Source: Setaria digitata (Eukaryota; Nematoda; Chromadorea; Rhabditida; Setariidae). From it: a stretch of DNA of 64,000 nucleotides. Position 1 is the stretch's first letter. Each line of letters begins with the position of its first letter. A program made the position numbers and the translations under genes. The stretch is from positions 53,558-117,557 of the forward strand of contig RCAB01000175.1 in NCBI GenBank assembly GCA_003640385.1, read 5' to 3'. Shown one piece after another: positions 61,873 through 64,000 of this stretch. The notes under the pieces were generated by a model, which saw nothing but the letters and a program-made list of their open reading frames with translations, did no database searches and was not told where the DNA came from.

Positions 61873-64000
61873 TGCTGCACGAGCCATACCGACAAATTAT
61901 ATTTCAGAAGGAATAATTTAATTTAAATTACCTTTAATGAAAAATACTTCGATTATTTACTTTAATTGAGTTCCAATTCCTATACTCAGTTGCTGCAAAA
62001 TATTTTAAACTCTATCATTCGCCAACGTGTTCAGTAAGTGAATTTGTATAAAATATATCAAGCAGAACTTTTTCAAAAAAAAAAAACTATTTTTCCCATT
62101 CTAACATTTTATAAATAGAACCGAAAATGAGTGAAAAAGGCTAGTAAATTTTTATTTGCTAATAATTGAACTGTCAGAAAATGCTTGGAATTACATTTTG
62201 ATCAGTTTTATTTCCTTTTAGTATATCAATAAATTAATTTCCTTTTTTTTCTTTTTTTTTTTTCGTGGAATGTTCAGTTGCTATTTCATTCTGCACAACA
62301 ACATGACCTTGATAAGATAGTTAAAAAGCTATTACATTAAAAAAGTTATTTATCGTGTCAAAACTGTGTGTAATTAGTACGAAAAAAAGAATGAGTACAA
62401 TTTGGAAAGAAGTTTTAATACTTCAACAAAATTTGACGAAAGAAAAAGAAGTTTGAGATTTCAAAATTAACATTAATTAGGATTTAAAATGACTCATTCA
62501 ACATCCTTTTTGGATCATTTCTTTTTTTTTTCATCTAAAAAAATTTCAATAGATTGCATTTTGCATTGGACACTGAAACGCCATCGAGAAAAGGCTCAAT
62601 ATTCGACTTTTTTCTTTCACTGACAATTTTTGACTCTGAAAATTTGATTACAATTGGCCAAAGTTCATTGAATCTGTTTTATGTTCCGGTAGATACATAA
62701 GAAAAAGGAAATTAAAGAATAGGAAATTGAATTAAATTACATTACGGCAAACTTTACAAAAAATAAATATGATATTTTAATTTCAAATTTTAAACACTAT
62801 AAATTCGAGAAAAAGCTAATTGGATGAATGAGACGTAATTAGACGTAAATTTGATAATTAAATTTAAATTTCTCTATCAAATACGTTAATTGTTTTTATT
62901 AAAAAAAAAAAAAAAGAAGAAGAAAAGATTGCTTCTGAAAAGATTCTTTAATTAAATAGTTTTATGATATTTTGCTTTTAATTCGTTTTGCATCTTTCCG
63001 CAACTTTTCCAGTAATTACTTCAAATCAAACGAAAAAATATTATCTTTCTGCCTTTATTTCATTAATTTAACAACGATTAGGTGAATTATGAAGCAAAAT
63101 AAAGACATGAAATTTTAATAAATAACACTAAAATGAAAATTCTTTCAACGAATTATAAATTTTTTCTTCTTTTTTTTTTTGATTTAAACCGATTTATTTT
63201 AAAATTTCTTACGACTTATTTGCTTGACTCCACTCGGTATTGTAATTTTGAAATTAGTCAGTCCATTACAAATATTCACAATTTTTTTCTCTTCCTTTTT
63301 AGTAAAACAAAAAAATTCGTTTTTTTTTTCTCTCAATATTACTTCAAAGAAAAAGGCCAAAAGCTATTTTTAACCAAATTACTGGTATACCATAGTTAAA
63401 TTATTAATTCTATTCATGTAATTAATTAATTTTCAAATTAATAGATGTGGAAAATTTTTTCTGTCTTTTTTCATATAAATTTCTGCAAAAAAATATCTTT
63501 CGATACTACTTAAAAAAAAAGTAAGTAAATTAAGATTCAATTACTGCAAGACAAAAAAAAAAGTCCATAAAAATTTTTCGTTTTTATACTGCTGAGAAAA
63601 AAAAAAAAAAAAAAAAAAAATTGTTGCATATAAACCAAGCAAGGAAAATTTTTGAAATAAGTGAACATAATTGTAATTTTGTCAAAAATTTTTCATTTTC
63701 ATTTGGCTCTATTTCCAACTAAACTGAAAATTTTCAATTCTTAATTTTGTCAACTATATTCCAACCAGGCATTCTCTTATCACATCCATTAGTATTTGGT
63801 GTGCGTTGTTAGCCAAAAGCCAATAATTATTGAATTCTCATCAATGCGTCAAAGTGCCATTAGGCCATTTTACACTCTCGACGATCTTCAATCATTCTCG
63901 CTCCAAAAGCTTCTTTGCATTCCAATTGATTTCTTTCTTTTTCTTGCTTTTGCCTTTCTAAAATCAAAATTATCACTTAATAAAAGAAAAAAAAAAAAAA

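Larger units (their letters stand above)
61104..64000. other. intron or intergenic to window end, no gene seen
   Basis: Apart from diverged repeat copies between about 61440 and 61875, this is AT-rich sequence with poly(A)/poly(T) runs. The 139-codon minus-strand frame at 61206-61625 lacks exon borders and overlaps the repeat copies, so it is not called. Confidence 0.5.

Overview
This is an AT-rich eukaryotic window, most likely from a nematode and probably a filarial or related spirurid. That call is inferred from several things seen together: very AT-rich sequence full of poly(A)/poly(T) runs, short introns ending in TTTTCAG or TTTTAG, candidate spliced-leader acceptors just before start codons, a perfect nematode X-box motif, and gene products that read as worm-like orthologues. 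All genes had to be assembled by eye from spliced exons. Most long single-frame ORFs here are poly-Phe or poly-Lys shadows of homopolymer tracts.

Layout. (1) 0.2-21.6 kb, plus strand: a SEPT6-group septin, best called the orthologue of C. elegans unc-61. Its exons from 12549 to 21611 join in perfect phase and end in a coiled coil. A long 5' part (exons at 273, 5185 and 7238) is phase-compatible and may encode alternative N-termini. The intron before the well-supported exons holds a striking homogeneous minisatellite (10455-11110). (2) 23.8-27.0 kb, minus strand: a five-exon gene for a predicted secreted protein of unknown function with a tandem 22-residue repeat and a six-cysteine module, followed by an orphan cysteine-containing exon. 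(3) 29.0-41.4 kb, minus strand: a complete 25-exon gene for the intraflagellar transport protein IFT121/WDR35 (C. elegans ifta-1), predicted at 1171 residues. A perfect X-box lies 78 bp upstream of its start codon, as expected for DAF-19/RFX control of ciliary genes. (4) 44.2 kb to at least 61.1 kb, plus strand: the 5' part of an unrecognised gene with very long introns. It has two candidate alternative starts (44271 and 52895) whose exons both end in phase 1 and fit a phase-1 exon at 61059. The IFT121 gene and this gene are divergently transcribed from a 2.8-kb intergenic region.

Assembly quality matters here. Five of the eight single-N positions are flanked by near-identical direct repeats, which look like unmerged contig overlaps. 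One of them duplicates an IFT121 exon (29713-29799 versus 29940-30026). I see no rRNA, tRNA, CRISPR array, operon-like bacterial genes or clear intact transposon.
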